Source: Corynebacterium kalidii | GTDB taxonomy: Bacteria; Actinomycetota; Actinomycetes; Mycobacteriales; Mycobacteriaceae | Length of the DNA stretch: 64,000 nucleotides | Direction: 5' to 3' | Assembly (NCBI RefSeq): GCF_022869005.1 | Contig: NZ_JALIEA010000007.1 | Location: 1-64,000 of the forward strand | In this document: positions 1-9,031 of the stretch, piece by piece | How positions within the stretch are numbered: position 1 is the stretch's first letter | Layout: each line of letters starts with the position of its first letter | Notes under the pieces: generated by a model | The model's database searches: none | What the model was told of the DNA's origin: nothing | What the model saw: only the letters and a program-made list of their open reading frames with translations | Position numbers and translations under genes: made by a program

Positions 1-128
1 CCGGTGACTGGGTCGGTGAAGATCATGCGGATTGCGGTCAGTGCCATGGGTTGGTCGAAGTCCTCGTCGGCCACCGACGGAACAAACGGAAGCGCAACGA
101 GGGCGAGGTGGCGACCGCAGGTGGTCAT
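1..128 (-). CDS. Hypothetical protein, N-terminal fragment cut by the window edge
   Basis: A minus-strand frame opens at an ATG at 128 and stays open to the left edge, giving about 42 residues beginning MTTCGRHLALVALPFVPS. It has a short hydrophobic stretch (residues 8-17) followed by an acidic segment (ADEDFD). A GTG at 131 is an alternative start, and the frame is closed upstream by a stop near 190. I do not recognise the family. The codons look plausible for a high-GC gene, but the fragment is short and has no clear ribosome binding site, so it could be spurious. Confidence 0.3.
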   Translation of the reverse strand, partial: MTTCGRHLALVALPFVPSVADEDFDQPMALTAIRMIFTDPVT

Positions 129-131
129 CAC

Positions 132-576
132 AGAGCCAGGAATGGCACTGAAGGCCCCACAACTCGTCGAGGTCCGGTATAGAGAGATCTAGGAGAGCAG
201 TGGCCGAGTTCGGTCACTCCGGAGCAGCCCGGCAAAGGAATTGTGGGGCAGTGGCACCATCGGTGGCCTTCGCGGCTATGGGCGTTTCCCACCGGTAGTC
301 TGCAGCTTCCTGATCCCCTGCAGGACGAGCGTCTGGCCCCGTTATCTGACATTCGCACGGTACTTGCCCTCAGCCGCCGTCATTGGGCCACAAGAGTCAC
401 CTCATCGGACCCGCTCGGCACCATGCGTTCCGTGACAGGGGCTGACGGGGCGTCCGTGCAGGAAAGTGGGTTGATCACCCAGAACCCCGTCCGGTCGTGA
501 GACTTCCGTCGCTGCACTGAGGAACTTGGCTCCGTTGCTCGGGCGGACCCGGCCACTGCCGAGCTCTCGTTGGAGC
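132..576. other. No recognisable gene
   Basis: Only short overlapping frames on both strands, none with a family signature, a sensible ribosome binding site or a neighbour to support it. It lies downstream (minus strand) of the dead transposase and may be further eroded insertion-sequence sequence, but I could not match it to the transposase C-terminus. Confidence 0.4.
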
Positions 577-1116
577 TCACGAACTGAACTCCTTGATGAA
601 GGCCGGCGTAGCCTTGTCACTCTTCGCGACCTTCACCCCGGCCCGGAACTGCGGATCAGGTTCAGCCAATGAGGCGCGCAGAAGCCCGGCACTGCACCCC
701 GGGGAAGCCGATCAACGGTGCACGGTCCGTGCCCGTCGACGATTGGAGTCAGTTCCACCAGTACTGTGAGACTCGAATGCGGCTACCCGGGGTCTGCGGG
801 TGCGTTCCCACATGTGCTGGTCGACGCCGAGGGGCTGGATTCCGTCCAGGTGGGGCCGGGCAGCATTGACGGGCTCGGCCTGGGAGCCCGGGGCATTGTC
901 GGTTTCCATGCATCGAAACCACCAACGCCCCGGGCTCTCAGGCGCAGAGGGCTTCCGAGGTCTGGAAGAACTTCCGGTCGCAGGAAGCCTCAGCGCAGGT
1001 GAAGCGTGGTAGCCGGATGCGTAGGCGAGGCGGGAAACGGGCCATGGGCAGGTCGGCCAGCAGCCGGGGCGGTGGTCGTCGCCGGCGACAGGGGGAGGCG
1101 TCGACGATGGTGAACA
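577..1116 (-). pseudogene. Degenerate ISL3-family transposase
   Basis: Pieces of an ISL3-type transposase lie in order on the minus strand but in different frames. About 1090-938 encodes LLADLPMARFPPRLRIRLPR followed by a CxxxxC segment (TCAEASCDRKFFQ), like the N-terminal zinc-ribbon region, ending at a stop. After a 64-bp palindrome (879-942), about 880-800 gives AARPHLDGIQPLGVDQHMW, like the GVDEHxW motif. About 764-723 gives VLVELTPIVDGHGP, like the region around the first catalytic Asp. About 669-577 gives LAEPDPQFRAGVKVA, in the position of the second Asp block but less convincing. Frameshifts, an internal stop and the loss of roughly 65 residues between the first two pieces make it inactive. 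The family call rests on remembered motifs. A GTGGCGCC-rich low-complexity stretch (about 1120-1165) lies just upstream. Confidence 0.6.
879..942. repeat. 64-bp palindromic element, copy 1 (imperfect)
   Basis: Two 27-base arms separated by a 10-base spacer. The right arm (916-942) is identical, base for base, to the right arm of the element at 60440-60503. The left arm has four mismatches to perfect complementarity. It interrupts the dead ISL3 transposase between its zinc-ribbon and GVDEHxW-like pieces. It could act as a transcription terminator, but its position inside a transposase and its second copy nearly 60 kb away suggest a mobile palindrome (REP/MITE-like). Confidence 0.75.
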
Positions 1117-1240
1117 GGCTGGCGCCACAGGCGCCACCGGCGCCACCGTCGCCACCGGCGCACTGGCGTCACAGCCGGTGGTCCCCGCTGGGAGTAGACC
1201 CCGGGGGTCGCGACAGGCCCTGCCCCGCCCGGCCAGGTCG

Positions 1241-2449
1241 TCAGCCCAGCAGGTCCTTGCTGGCCAGGCGTGCGCCCTCGACGAGCGACTCGAGCTTCGC
1301 CCAGGCGATCTGCTCGTGCAGGCGGCCGCCGAGGCCGCAGTCGGTGGAGGCGACGACGCGGTCGGGTCCGACGACCTCGGCGAAGGTGAGGATCCGGTCG
1401 GCGACGGTGCGCGGGTGCTCCACGACGTTGGTGGAGTGGCAGACCACACCGGGGTAGATCAGCGTGTTCTCGGGCAGCGGGTGGTCCTGCCAGACACGCC
1501 ATTCGTGTGCGTGGCGGGGGCTGGCACCCTCGAAGGAGAAGCCGCCGACCTCGGCGCGGAGGATCTCGTCGACGATGTCGGCCAGGGGGATGTCGGTGGT
1601 GTGCGGGCCGTGCCAAGAGCCCCAGCAGATGTGCAGGCGGGTCTGCTCCTTCGGCAGGCCGGCCAGCGCCCGGTTGATGGCGTCGATGCGGATGCGGATC
1701 CACGCCTGGTAGTCGGCGACCGAGGGCTCCGGGTTGATCTGGTCCCAGGCCTCGGCGAGGTCCGGGGCGTCGATCTGGACGGTGAGTCCGGCGTCGGTGA
1801 TGGCCTTGTACTCGTGGTGCAGGGCGTCGGCGCAGGCGTTGACCAGGGCGGTGTCGTCGCCGTAGTACTCGTCGGTCAGGCGGGCGGCGGAGCCGGGGGA
1901 GATCGCGGCGATGAAGCCGTCGGCGGCGGTCTTGTCGGCGGCGGACAGGGCGTGGGTGAGCAGGCGGACGTCGGCGTCGACCTGTTCGGCGCCGATGTAG
2001 CCGATCTCACCGGTGAACTTCGGGTTGCCGACCTTGGCGCGGCCGGTGAAGATGCCGGACTCCGGGTCGTCGTAGGCGGCGGCGAAGGCGGCGCGGTCGC
2101 GACGGTCGGGGAAGGAGGTCAGGCGGATGTTGCCGGGGGTGGAGCGGACCTTCTCGGCGTTGGCCCACCGGTCGGTGTCGGTCATGGTGAGCCCGCTGAG
2201 GCGGGAGAAGATGTAGTTCCACCAGGCGCCGTAGTCCACCGCGCCGGAGGTGACGTGGCCGTACTCGCCTTCGTTGATGATGTCGAGGCCGAGATCGACC
2301 TGGCGGCGGACGACCTTGTCGACACCGTCCTGGAGGATGCCGAGGAACTCCTCCTGGCTGATGTCGCCGGTACTTCTGCGGTGGTTGGCCGCCAGCAGTT
2401 CCGGGGTGCGGGGGAGGGAACCAACATGTGTGGTGCGGATGTGAGTCAT
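1241..2449 (-). CDS. Cobalamin-independent methionine synthase C-domain-like methyltransferase
   Basis: A 402-residue protein of the UROD/MetE-like superfamily, corresponding to the C-terminal catalytic half of MetE (YxjG-like), so it is a stand-alone zinc methyltransferase rather than full MetE (about 750 residues). Visible features are the N-terminal THVGSLPR motif, HICWGSWHGPH (His and Cys zinc ligands), SFEGASPRH (Glu ligand region) and a C-terminal STDCGLGGR (Cys ligand). Such proteins transfer methyl groups from small donors to thiols such as homocysteine; the donor here is unknown. The start at 2449 (MTHIRTTHVGS) fits the family; an in-frame ATG at 2458 would add three residues. It follows the aminotransferase gene by about 17 bases and is probably co-transcribed with it, suggesting methionine or other sulfur amino-acid metabolism. 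Confidence 0.85.
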   Translation of the reverse strand: MTHIRTTHVGSLPRTPELLAANHRRSTGDISQEEFLGILQDGVDKVVRRQVDLGLDIINEGEYGHVTSGAVDYGAWWNYIFSRLSGLTMTDTDRWANAEKVRSTPGNIRLTSFPDRRDRAAFAAAYDDPESGIFTGRAKVGNPKFTGEIGYIGAEQVDADVRLLTHALSAADKTAADGFIAAISPGSAARLTDEYYGDDTALVNACADALHHEYKAITDAGLTVQIDAPDLAEAWDQINPEPSVADYQAWIRIRIDAINRALAGLPKEQTRLHICWGSWHGPHTTDIPLADIVDEILRAEVGGFSFEGASPRHAHEWRVWQDHPLPENTLIYPGVVCHSTNVVEHPRTVADRILTFAEVVGPDRVVASTDCGLGGRLHEQIAWAKLESLVEGARLASKDLLG

Positions 2450-2466
2450 AGGCACCATCGTAGTGT

Positions 2467-3696
2467 TCAGTGAACGATCTGCTGCAGGCGCGTCCAGTCG
2501 GCGGAGCGCAGCCGTTGTGCGGCCAGGTCGAGCGTCGCGTCGTCCTTGCAGAACGTCCAGCGTACGAGGGTGCCGGTCCCCGCGTCCTCCCCGGTGACGA
2601 AGCTGCTCACCGGGATCGCCGCGACCCCGACGGCCTCCGGGAGCGCCCGGCAGAACTCCGCGGCGCTCAGGCCGAGACCCAGCGGGGCGATGTCGCTGAC
2701 CAGGAAGTAGGTGCCGTCGCTGTGCAGGACGTCCTGGCCGGTGGCGCGCAGGACGTCCGCGAGCCGGTCACGCCGGTCGCGCAGCGTGCGGCCCCAGGCG
2801 TCGCTCCAGTCGTCGGCGTTGTCGAGGGCCCACGCCACCGCCGGCTGCAACGGGGTGACCCCGACGTAGCTGAGGAACTGCTTGGCCGCGGTGACCGCGT
2901 CCAGCAGGGGCGGCGGCGCGATCGCCCACCCGGTCTTCCAGCCGGTGACGTTGAAGGACTTCGCGGCGCTGGACAGCGTCACCGTCCGCGACGCCATCCC
3001 CGGCAGGGTGGCGAACGCGGTGTGGGGGCGGTCGAAGGCGAGGCGCTCGTAGACTTCGTCGCTGATGACGACCACCTCGGTGCCGCGCACGGTGTCGGCG
3101 ATGAACTCCAGGTCCGCACGCCCCAGGACGGTGCCGGTGGGGTTGTGCGGCGAGTTGAGGATCACCGCCGCCGGCCCGTCCGCCACCGCGGCGGTGAAGC
3201 GTTCCCGGTCCAGGTGCCAGCGTCCGCCGTCCAGCAGCAGGCGGACGGGCCGGGCGACGGCCTCGGCCAGCCCGATCGCCGCGGAGTAGGCGTCGTAGGT
3301 GGGTTCCAGCACCACGACCTCCCGGCCCCGGTCGACCAGGCCGAGGACGGCGGCGGCGATGCCTTCGGTCGCACCGACGGTGACCAGCACGTCCTGCGGG
3401 TCCACGTCGTGCCCGAGCCGGCGGCGCCGGTCGTCCGCCACCGCGACGCGGAGCTCGGGCAGGCCGCGCCCGGGGCCGTACTGGTTGTTGCCGCCGGTGA
3501 TCTCCGCGGCGGCGCGCCGCAGCATCTCCGCCGGGCCGTCCTCGTCGGGGAAGCCCTGGCCGAGGTTCGCTGCACCGGTGCGTACCGCCTCGGCGGTGAT
3601 GGTGGCGAAGACCGTGGGGCCGACTCCGGCGACGCGGGACGCCGGGCGCACCGGGCGCACCGGGACGTGGGTGGGGCTGTGATACTCGGATGCCAT
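2467..3696 (-). CDS. PLP-dependent class I/II aminotransferase
   Basis: A 409-residue fold-type I aminotransferase. The N-terminal part has the NLGQGFPDEDGP substrate-entry segment, the centre has NSPHNPTGT (Asn that contacts PLP), and SSAAKSFNVTGWKTGW carries the Schiff-base lysine; a C-terminal Arg-containing segment (GTLVRWTFCK) would hold the substrate carboxylate. It resembles the methionine/kynurenine aminotransferase and DapC-like group, so the exact amino acid cannot be read from sequence. The start at 3696 (MASEYHSP) is preferred over one at 3723 because the longer form would overlap the divergent gene starting at 3716. The MetE-like gene follows closely, which favours a sulfur amino-acid substrate such as methionine. 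Confidence 0.85.
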   Translation of the reverse strand: MASEYHSPTHVPVRPVRPASRVAGVGPTVFATITAEAVRTGAANLGQGFPDEDGPAEMLRRAAAEITGGNNQYGPGRGLPELRVAVADDRRRRLGHDVDPQDVLVTVGATEGIAAAVLGLVDRGREVVVLEPTYDAYSAAIGLAEAVARPVRLLLDGGRWHLDRERFTAAVADGPAAVILNSPHNPTGTVLGRADLEFIADTVRGTEVVVISDEVYERLAFDRPHTAFATLPGMASRTVTLSSAAKSFNVTGWKTGWAIAPPPLLDAVTAAKQFLSYVGVTPLQPAVAWALDNADDWSDAWGRTLRDRRDRLADVLRATGQDVLHSDGTYFLVSDIAPLGLGLSAAEFCRALPEAVGVAAIPVSSFVTGEDAGTGTLVRWTFCKDDATLDLAAQRLRSADWTRLQQIVH

Positions 3697-3715
3697 GCAG
3701 CCATAGTATGGGGTC

Positions 3716-4699
3716 ATGAGCATTCAGCCGATAACCGCGACCGGGGCGGACCCGGACGAGACCGTCCCCCTGGAGCAGACCGACCCCGCCACCCTGCCGA
3801 AAGGCCACCCGGTGGACGTCCAGGCGGGCCGGGACGGCATCAGCCCCCGCGAGCAGCTCACCCAGCTGCTGACCTTCTTCGAGGACAGCTACCCGGAGAT
3901 CTTCCGGTCGCTGACCACCGACGAGGCGGCCGACTCGCCGGACGGGGTCACCGCCGAGCTCAAGGACCGCACCGAACGGCTGTGGGCGCGGGTGCCGGAC
4001 CTGATCACCCACTGCAGCCTGCTGGTCCTCGGCGCGGGCCTGGACCACGCCATGCCCACCTCGGCGTTCCTGAAGACCGGGCCGTCGGCCGAGCCGGTGA
4101 CCGTCGCCGGGGTGCCGGGGACCGTCCTGACTCCCAGTGAGCCGACCGGGGCGGTGGCGGTGAGCCTGCACGGCGGCCCCGGCTGGTTCGGTGACGCCGA
4201 GTCCCACGACCAGCTCTGGCTGCCGCTGTTCGCCGCGCTGGCGGAGAAGTCCGGGGTGACGGTGGTGGACCTGCTCTACCCGCTGCCCGCGTACGGGCAG
4301 GACGCGTCCCCGCAGCGGACGCGCGACGCCGTCGCCGCGGCGTTCGCCGAGGTACGCGGCTGGGACCGTCCGGACCAGCGCACCGGGCTGGTGACCTTCG
4401 GGTCCGGGTTCGGGCTGGCCCGCGACGTCGTCGAGGAGGCGGACTTCCTGCTGGCCATGACCCCGCGCATCGGCGACGACCTGCTGGCCGCACCCCCGGC
4501 GCTGGCACAGGTGCCCACCCTGGTGTCGGTGGCGTCCGAGGACTCCCGCGGCACCCCGGCGGCGCAGGTGCAGGAGTTCTTCACCTCCTGCGCGCCGGAC
4601 CACCTGTTCCGCGCCTACCTGTCGGAGCACCTGATCGGGGCGCCGGACGTGTGGCGGCGCCGGGTCGGCGACGACGCGGCGTGGTTGGCCCGGCGGTAG
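3716..4699 (+). CDS. Alpha/beta-hydrolase-like protein
   Basis: A 327-residue protein. The N-terminal 130 residues are mostly helical and acidic; from about residue 130 it looks like an alpha/beta hydrolase core, with an oxyanion-type [10 protein letters not shown] segment (about residues 142-151), a VVDLLYPLP strand-loop and a late His in SEHL. The expected nucleophile elbow reads TFGSGFG, so the glycines flank the serine directly instead of at the usual -2/+2 positions; activity is uncertain. It is divergent from the aminotransferase gene with only about 20 bases between the two starts, so their promoters overlap the coding ends. The cysteine-synthase-fold gene follows 11 bases later and is probably in the same transcript. 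Substrate unknown. Confidence 0.6.
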   Translation: MSIQPITATGADPDETVPLEQTDPATLPKGHPVDVQAGRDGISPREQLTQLLTFFEDSYPEIFRSLTTDEAADSPDGVTAELKDRTERLWARVPDLITHCSLLVLGAGLDHAMPTSAFLKTGPSAEPVTVAGVPGTVLTPSEPTGAVAVSLHGGPGWFGDAESHDQLWLPLFAALAEKSGVTVVDLLYPLPAYGQDASPQRTRDAVAAAFAEVRGWDRPDQRTGLVTFGSGFGLARDVVEEADFLLAMTPRIGDDLLAAPPALAQVPTLVSVASEDSRGTPAAQVQEFFTSCAPDHLFRAYLSEHLIGAPDVWRRRVGDDAAWLARR

Positions 4700-4710
4700 C
4701 GGGGGTGGAC

Positions 4711-5805
4711 ATGCGTGACGTCAACCGGTACGACGGGGAGGCCCGCCGCTGGCTCGCCGGCGCGGTGGCGAAGGTGCAGGCGGACCAGTGCCGGTCCGCC
4801 GACACCCACCTGCTGTCGGTGCCCCTCCCGGAGCACTGGGGTGTGGACCTGTACCTCAAGGACGAGTCGACGCACCCCACCGGGTCGTTGAAGCACCGGC
4901 TGGCCCGCTCGTTGTTCCTCTACGCGTTGAGCAACGGGTGGATCCGGCCAGGTGCGCCGGTGGTCGAGGCGTCGTCGGGGTCCACGGCGATCTCCGAGGC
5001 GTACTTCGCCCGGCTCATCGGGGTGCCGTTCATCACCGTGGTCGCGGCGTCCACCAGCGCGGAGAAGGTCCGCCTGATCAGGTCGTACGGCGCCGAGGTC
5101 CGGTTCGTCGACGACCCGTCCACCGTGTACGCCGTCGCCGCCGACATCGCGCGGCGCAGCGGCGGGCACTACATGGACCAGTTCACCTACGCCGAGCGGG
5201 CGACGGACTGGCGGGGGAACAACAACATCGCCGAGTCGGTGTTCCGGCAGATGGCGATGGAACGCCACCCCGAGCCGACGTGGATCGTGGCCACCGCCGG
5301 CACCGGCGGGACGTCCTCGACCCTGGGACGCTACGTCCGCTACACCGGACGGATGACCGGCCTGTGCGTCGCCGACCCGGAGAACTCCGCGTTCCAGCCG
5401 GGGTGGGAGGCCGGCGACCCGGACGTGACCACCGGGGCGCCGTCGCGGATCGAGGGCATCGGACGCCAGCGGGTGGAGCCCAGCTTCACCGGGAGCGTCG
5501 TCGACCGGATGATGGCGGTGCCCGACGCCGCGGCCATCGGCGCGGTCCACGCACTGGAGCGGACGACCGGTGTCCGGGCCGGAGGGTCCACCGGGACCGG
5601 GCTGTGGGCGGCACTGCGCCTCGTCGCCGAGATGGTGGACGCCGGGGAGCAGGGCAGCGTGGTCTCCCTGATCTGCGACTCGGGGGAACGCTACCTCGAC
5701 AAGTACTACTCGGACACCTGGCTGGCGGACAACGGGCTCGACGCCGCGGGGTACCGGGACTGGGTGCTGAGGTTCCTGGAGACCGGCGACGCCGCGGACC
5801 TTTGA
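4711..5805 (+). CDS. PLP-dependent cysteine synthase-fold enzyme (Cds1-like cysteine desulfhydrase or lyase)
   Basis: A 364-residue fold-type II PLP enzyme. [11 protein letters not shown] carries the PLP lysine, [11 protein letters not shown] is the substrate/PLP Asn-loop counterpart, and [12 protein letters not shown] is the glycine-rich phosphate-binding loop; GGSTGTGLW is another conserved turn. The N-terminus ([16 protein letters not shown]) resembles the mycobacterial Rv3684/Cds1 group, which releases sulfide from cysteine, rather than CysK or CysM. That assignment is from memory. The start at 4711 ([14 protein letters not shown]) leaves 11 bases after the hydrolase stop; an upstream in-frame start would overlap the hydrolase. 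With the methyltransferase and aminotransferase genes just upstream, it strengthens a sulfur amino-acid theme. Confidence 0.75.
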   Translation: MRDVNRYDGEARRWLAGAVAKVQADQCRSADTHLLSVPLPEHWGVDLYLKDESTHPTGSLKHRLARSLFLYALSNGWIRPGAPVVEASSGSTAISEAYFARLIGVPFITVVAASTSAEKVRLIRSYGAEVRFVDDPSTVYAVAADIARRSGGHYMDQFTYAERATDWRGNNNIAESVFRQMAMERHPEPTWIVATAGTGGTSSTLGRYVRYTGRMTGLCVADPENSAFQPGWEAGDPDVTTGAPSRIEGIGRQRVEPSFTGSVVDRMMAVPDAAAIGAVHALERTTGVRAGGSTGTGLWAALRLVAEMVDAGEQGSVVSLICDSGERYLDKYYSDTWLADNGLDAAGYRDWVLRFLETGDAADL

Positions 5806-5806
5806 C

Positions 5807-5816
5807 GGGGGGGGGG
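5807..5816. repeat. Homopolymer of ten G
   Basis: Ten consecutive G immediately after the stop codon at 5805, between two convergent genes. It is outside both reading frames, so a slippage there would not switch either protein, though it could be a sequencing trouble spot. Confidence 0.9.
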
Positions 5817-5819
5817 TTC

Positions 5820-6437
5820 TCACCCGATGAGGGCGGCGAGCGTCTCCCGGGTCTGCAGCAGGGAGTCGCGCAGGCGGGTCGCCGCATCCTGCCGTTCGCC
5901 GGCCTGCAGCAGGGTCACGACGGCCCGGTTGACCGCGACGAATCCGCCGTGGAAGCCGGGGTCGCGCTGCTCGGCCTGCAGGAACACCAGCCGCATCCGG
6001 GCGAGCAGCCGCTCCATCTCCTCGTCGAGCAGCTCCGACCCCGCCGCGGCGACTACAGCACGGTGGAACTCCTGGTTCGCCGCCGCCGTCGCCGTCAGGT
6101 CACCGTCGCGCCGGTGCGCCTCGGCCTCGGCGACGATCCGGTGCAGGACGTCGACGTCGAGGTCGCTGCCCCACAGCAGTGCCCCGGGTTCGACGACGGC
6201 CCGGGCGAGGTAGAGACTGCGCACGTCCTCCGCGCCGGGCGAGGCGATGAAGACGCCGCGGTTCGGGATACGCTCGAGGACACCGTCGGCGAGGAGCATG
6301 GCGAAGCTCTCGCGCAGGGTGTTGCGGGAGATCCCGAAGCGGTCCGCCACGGCGACCTCGCTGAGTTTCTGGCCCGGGGCGAACTCACCGGCGGACACGG
6401 CGAGGCGGAGCTGCTGGGCGGCGGTCTGGGCGCGCAT
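5820..6437 (-). CDS. GntR-family transcriptional regulator, FCD subfamily
   Basis: A 205-residue regulator. The N-terminal winged helix-turn-helix spans about residues 1-65 (LSEVAVADRFGISRNTLRES then a wing with ERIPNRGVFIA). The rest is an all-helical FCD ligand-binding domain with the usual metal/ligand residues in helices (ANQEFHRAVVAAAG and a late FVAVNRAVV). Such regulators usually sense organic acids or amino-acid derivatives. It lies 28 bases after the XRE regulator gene on the same strand and may be the last gene of a transcript beginning with the MFS exporter, or may control the convergent sulfur genes. The target is not visible. Confidence 0.85.
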   Translation of the reverse strand: MRAQTAAQQLRLAVSAGEFAPGQKLSEVAVADRFGISRNTLRESFAMLLADGVLERIPNRGVFIASPGAEDVRSLYLARAVVEPGALLWGSDLDVDVLHRIVAEAEAHRRDGDLTATAAANQEFHRAVVAAAGSELLDEEMERLLARMRLVFLQAEQRDPGFHGGFVAVNRAVVTLLQAGERQDAATRLRDSLLQTRETLAALIG

Positions 6438-6465
6438 GGTGTCGGAGTCTAGTGGACCGGCCCCG

Positions 6466-7314
6466 TCACCCGGCCCACAGGCTCACGAGGCCGTCGCCGG
6501 GGCACGAGGCCGCGACCAGTGCCGCGACCCGCTGCCGGTCGTCCCCGGGCATGTCCCTGAGACGGGAGAGGACGTCGAAGGCCACGTCCCGGGCGCTGCG
6601 GTCTGCGGCGACCGGCGGCAGGCCGTCGTCGGAGGACCCGTCCCAGGTCAACAATGCGGCGGTGGTCGCGGTGATGCGGGGGAGGCCGGTCCGGACCGCC
6701 GCACCTCGCGCGGCGACGGGCATTCCGACGCCGACGAGTACCGCGATGACGGTCTCCAGGGCTGTCCGCCGGATGACCTCCGGGGCATCGACGGTCCAGG
6801 AAAGCGTGTCGGCCAGAGCATCCACGGTCTCCCGGTCCTGCGTTTCCTTGACCCGGACCATCGCGTCGAGCAACTCCACCGTCTCCACCGAGACCGGAAC
6901 AGAGACGGTGAGCGGATCCACCGCGAGATCGTCGACCATCGGCCGTGGATCCGGGCCGGACGTCCACGGATCGGCATGGCGGGACACCTGCCGTACCCGG
7001 GAGATCCAGGACGCCATCGGAGAGGTCCCGGCAGTGTCTCGGCCCGTGTCGAAGGAGGCCTCGACCACCTCTCCGAAGCCGTCGCCGGAGGTGAGCAGTC
7101 GGGAATCGAAGTCCCGGCGGGTGAGTACCTCGGCGGGGAGTGCGAGCCGGTCGGCAAGCTGGACGATGATCTCGTCGGACGGAACGCACTGCCCGGACTC
7201 CCACCGGGAGACCGCACTGGCGGAGCAGATCCCGGACGCCAGTGCGGCCTGTGACATACCCCGCTCCTCGCGGACGTGGCGTAGGCGGAAACCGACGATG
7301 GCGGGGTCATCCAT
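6466..7314 (-). CDS. XRE-family transcriptional regulator with long C-terminal domain
   Basis: A 282-residue protein whose first about 65 residues form an XRE/Cro helix-turn-helix (RLRHVREERGMSQAALASGI then SASAVSRWESGQCVPS). The remaining roughly 215 residues are mainly helical with no family I recognise, and may bind a ligand or oligomerise. The gene starts eight bases before the end of the upstream MFS gene, so translation of the two is probably coupled, and the regulator is likely to control the exporter. A 28-base gap separates it from the GntR gene downstream. Confidence 0.8.
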   Translation of the reverse strand: MDDPAIVGFRLRHVREERGMSQAALASGICSASAVSRWESGQCVPSDEIIVQLADRLALPAEVLTRRDFDSRLLTSGDGFGEVVEASFDTGRDTAGTSPMASWISRVRQVSRHADPWTSGPDPRPMVDDLAVDPLTVSVPVSVETVELLDAMVRVKETQDRETVDALADTLSWTVDAPEVIRRTALETVIAVLVGVGMPVAARGAAVRTGLPRITATTAALLTWDGSSDDGLPPVAADRSARDVAFDVLSRLRDMPGDDRQRVAALVAASCPGDGLVSLWAG

Positions 7315-8704
7315 ACCTGTCGATCGTACGGCACCTCAGCCGCCACAACCCGGCGGCAGCAGCTGCGCCGACGAGGGCGACGGTGCCGACCAGCAGACCG
7401 AGGCCGAGGGCGGACCCTGCCCACACACCGACTATGGCGGTGCCGAATGCTCCGCCGATCTGGAGCATCAGACGGGTGTGTGCACCGACGGCCGGCGCCT
7501 GTGCGTCCTCGACGACGTCGTAGGCGGCCGAGAGCGTCAGCAGGGTGCAGGCCCCGATGCCCAGGCCACGGACAAGGCAACTGACGGTTGCCACGGTTAC
7601 CGCGCCCGTGCCCCATGACGTCACGGCCTGGACACCGAGTGTCCCCACTGCGGTCATCAGCAGGCCGGCCCCGATGACGGGGAACGCGTCCGCGGACGCC
7701 AACGGCCCTTTGACCAGGCTGCGGGCCGCCCACGCGCCCAGGCCCTGAACGCCCAGCAGGACACCGGCGACCCACGCCGGTCGGCCCAGCCCGGCCTGCA
7801 CGTGCAACGAGGTCGACAGCAGGGTGCCGTAGAACACCGCTCCCACGATCAGGCTCAGGAGCATCACCGTGGTGAACGCACGTCCGCGGTAGAGCGACAC
7901 ATCCAGCACGGGCGCCGCGGAGCGCAGATCGGCCAGACAGAACACGACAAGCAGGCCGACGGCCGTCACCACGGTGAGGAGGATCATTCCCGTGGATCCC
8001 GTGCCCAGTGAGCTGACGGCCCAGAGCACGCCGACCATGCCGAGAACACCCGGCAGCGCCTGTCCCAACCCCAACGGTGCCCGTGTGCCGGTGCCCGGCG
8101 GTAGCACGCCCCGGGCCAGAAGCAGCGAGATCACGGCGACCGGTACGTTGACCAGGAACAACACGCGCCACCCCACTGCGTCCACGAGGACGCCTCCGAG
8201 CAACGGTCCGAAGGCGGGGGCGAGGACCGCCGGCAGTCCGATGGTCGCCAACGCTGCCCGCATCCCCTCGCGTCCCACGACGTCCGCGGCGATCTGTTGG
8301 ACCGCAGGCATGATGAAGCCGCAGGCGGCGCCCTGCAGAGCACGGGCGGCGACGAAGACCGGGAGCGTCGCGCTGGCGCCGACGAGCGCGGAGGCCAGGC
8401 CGAATCCCAGGACAGAGCCGATCCAGACGTTCCGGGCGCCGTAGCGACGCATGCACGTCGTGGAGACGACGATGCCGGCGGTGGCGGCGAGCATGTAGCC
8501 GGAGACGCCGAGCTGTGCGGAGCTCTCCGGGGCGCCGAGGTCGTGTCCGATCGCCGGGAGCAGGACGTTGACCAGGCTGGAGTCGATCAACGGGAGGACT
8601 GCGGCGAGCAGGAGGACCGCGGTGGTGCGCGGCCTGAGGGTCTGTGTTGTCTGTGTTGACGGGGTCGGCGGTGTCGCCTGGACGCCAGTGTCCGGATTTG
8701 TCAT
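7307..8704 (-). CDS. MFS drug exporter, DHA2 (EmrB/QacA-like) family
   Basis: A 465-residue membrane protein with about 14 hydrophobic segments. Early helices carry DSSLVNVLLPAIGHDLGAP, a typical DHA2 first-helix motif, followed by GYMLAATAG and MRRYGARNVW (motif A region); GPLLGGVLVDAVGWRVLF is the antiporter motif C/D region. It should export a hydrophobic or cationic compound by proton antiport. The start at 8704 (MTNPDTGVQ) is chosen because AAGGAG sits about 12 bases upstream; a longer frame has a non-transporter leader. It overlaps the XRE regulator gene by eight bases and is the first gene of the cluster. Confidence 0.85.
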   Translation of the reverse strand: MTNPDTGVQATPPTPSTQTTQTLRPRTTAVLLLAAVLPLIDSSLVNVLLPAIGHDLGAPESSAQLGVSGYMLAATAGIVVSTTCMRRYGARNVWIGSVLGFGLASALVGASATLPVFVAARALQGAACGFIMPAVQQIAADVVGREGMRAALATIGLPAVLAPAFGPLLGGVLVDAVGWRVLFLVNVPVAVISLLLARGVLPPGTGTRAPLGLGQALPGVLGMVGVLWAVSSLGTGSTGMILLTVVTAVGLLVVFCLADLRSAAPVLDVSLYRGRAFTTVMLLSLIVGAVFYGTLLSTSLHVQAGLGRPAWVAGVLLGVQGLGAWAARSLVKGPLASADAFPVIGAGLLMTAVGTLGVQAVTSWGTGAVTVATVSCLVRGLGIGACTLLTLSAAYDVVEDAQAPAVGAHTRLMLQIGGAFGTAIVGVWAGSALGLGLLVGTVALVGAAAAAGLWRLRCRTIDRYG

Positions 8705-9031
8705 GGAGAACGACGCTCCTTTTCTGTGGCGGAGGGTTCTTCTCATGGAACCGGGGTGAAAACAGTGGATCAAGCGTTGAAATCACCGGGGGTCGGGGGT
8801 TGAGTCGTTGCACGTCACGGCATGCTACTCAGATTATTCTCAGGCGATGGGTGAAGGATGGAGCCCCCGCAATGTCACGCCGGGACCACGCAGACTCCGC
8901 CTGCATAAGAGGATGGAAACATGCCGTCGGAATGCATGCCGAAGAGGGACTGCAGCCGGAGGTCGCCGCAGTCAGATGGGACGGCGCTTACCGCTGTCTG
9001 CCGTGGGTCGGGGACACCCCCGCGCAACTCG
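8705..9031. other. Intergenic region, upstream of the exporter operon
   Basis: About 330 bases with no gene. It should hold the promoter of the MFS-XRE operon (reading left) and lies downstream of the biotin carboxylase gene. I see AT-richer sequence around 8823-8840 (CTCAGATTATTCTCAG, a direct CTCAG repeat) but no convincing operator palindrome or terminator hairpin. Confidence 0.4.

Noticed and set aside
1178..2473. A 431-codon plus-strand frame opposite the MetE-like gene
   Set aside because: Val/Gly/Asp-rich shadow composition; the minus-strand frame has clear zinc-ligand motifs.
5807..5816. Ten-G tract as a phase-variation switch
   Set aside because: It lies between convergent stop codons and outside any promoter I can see, so length changes would not alter a product.
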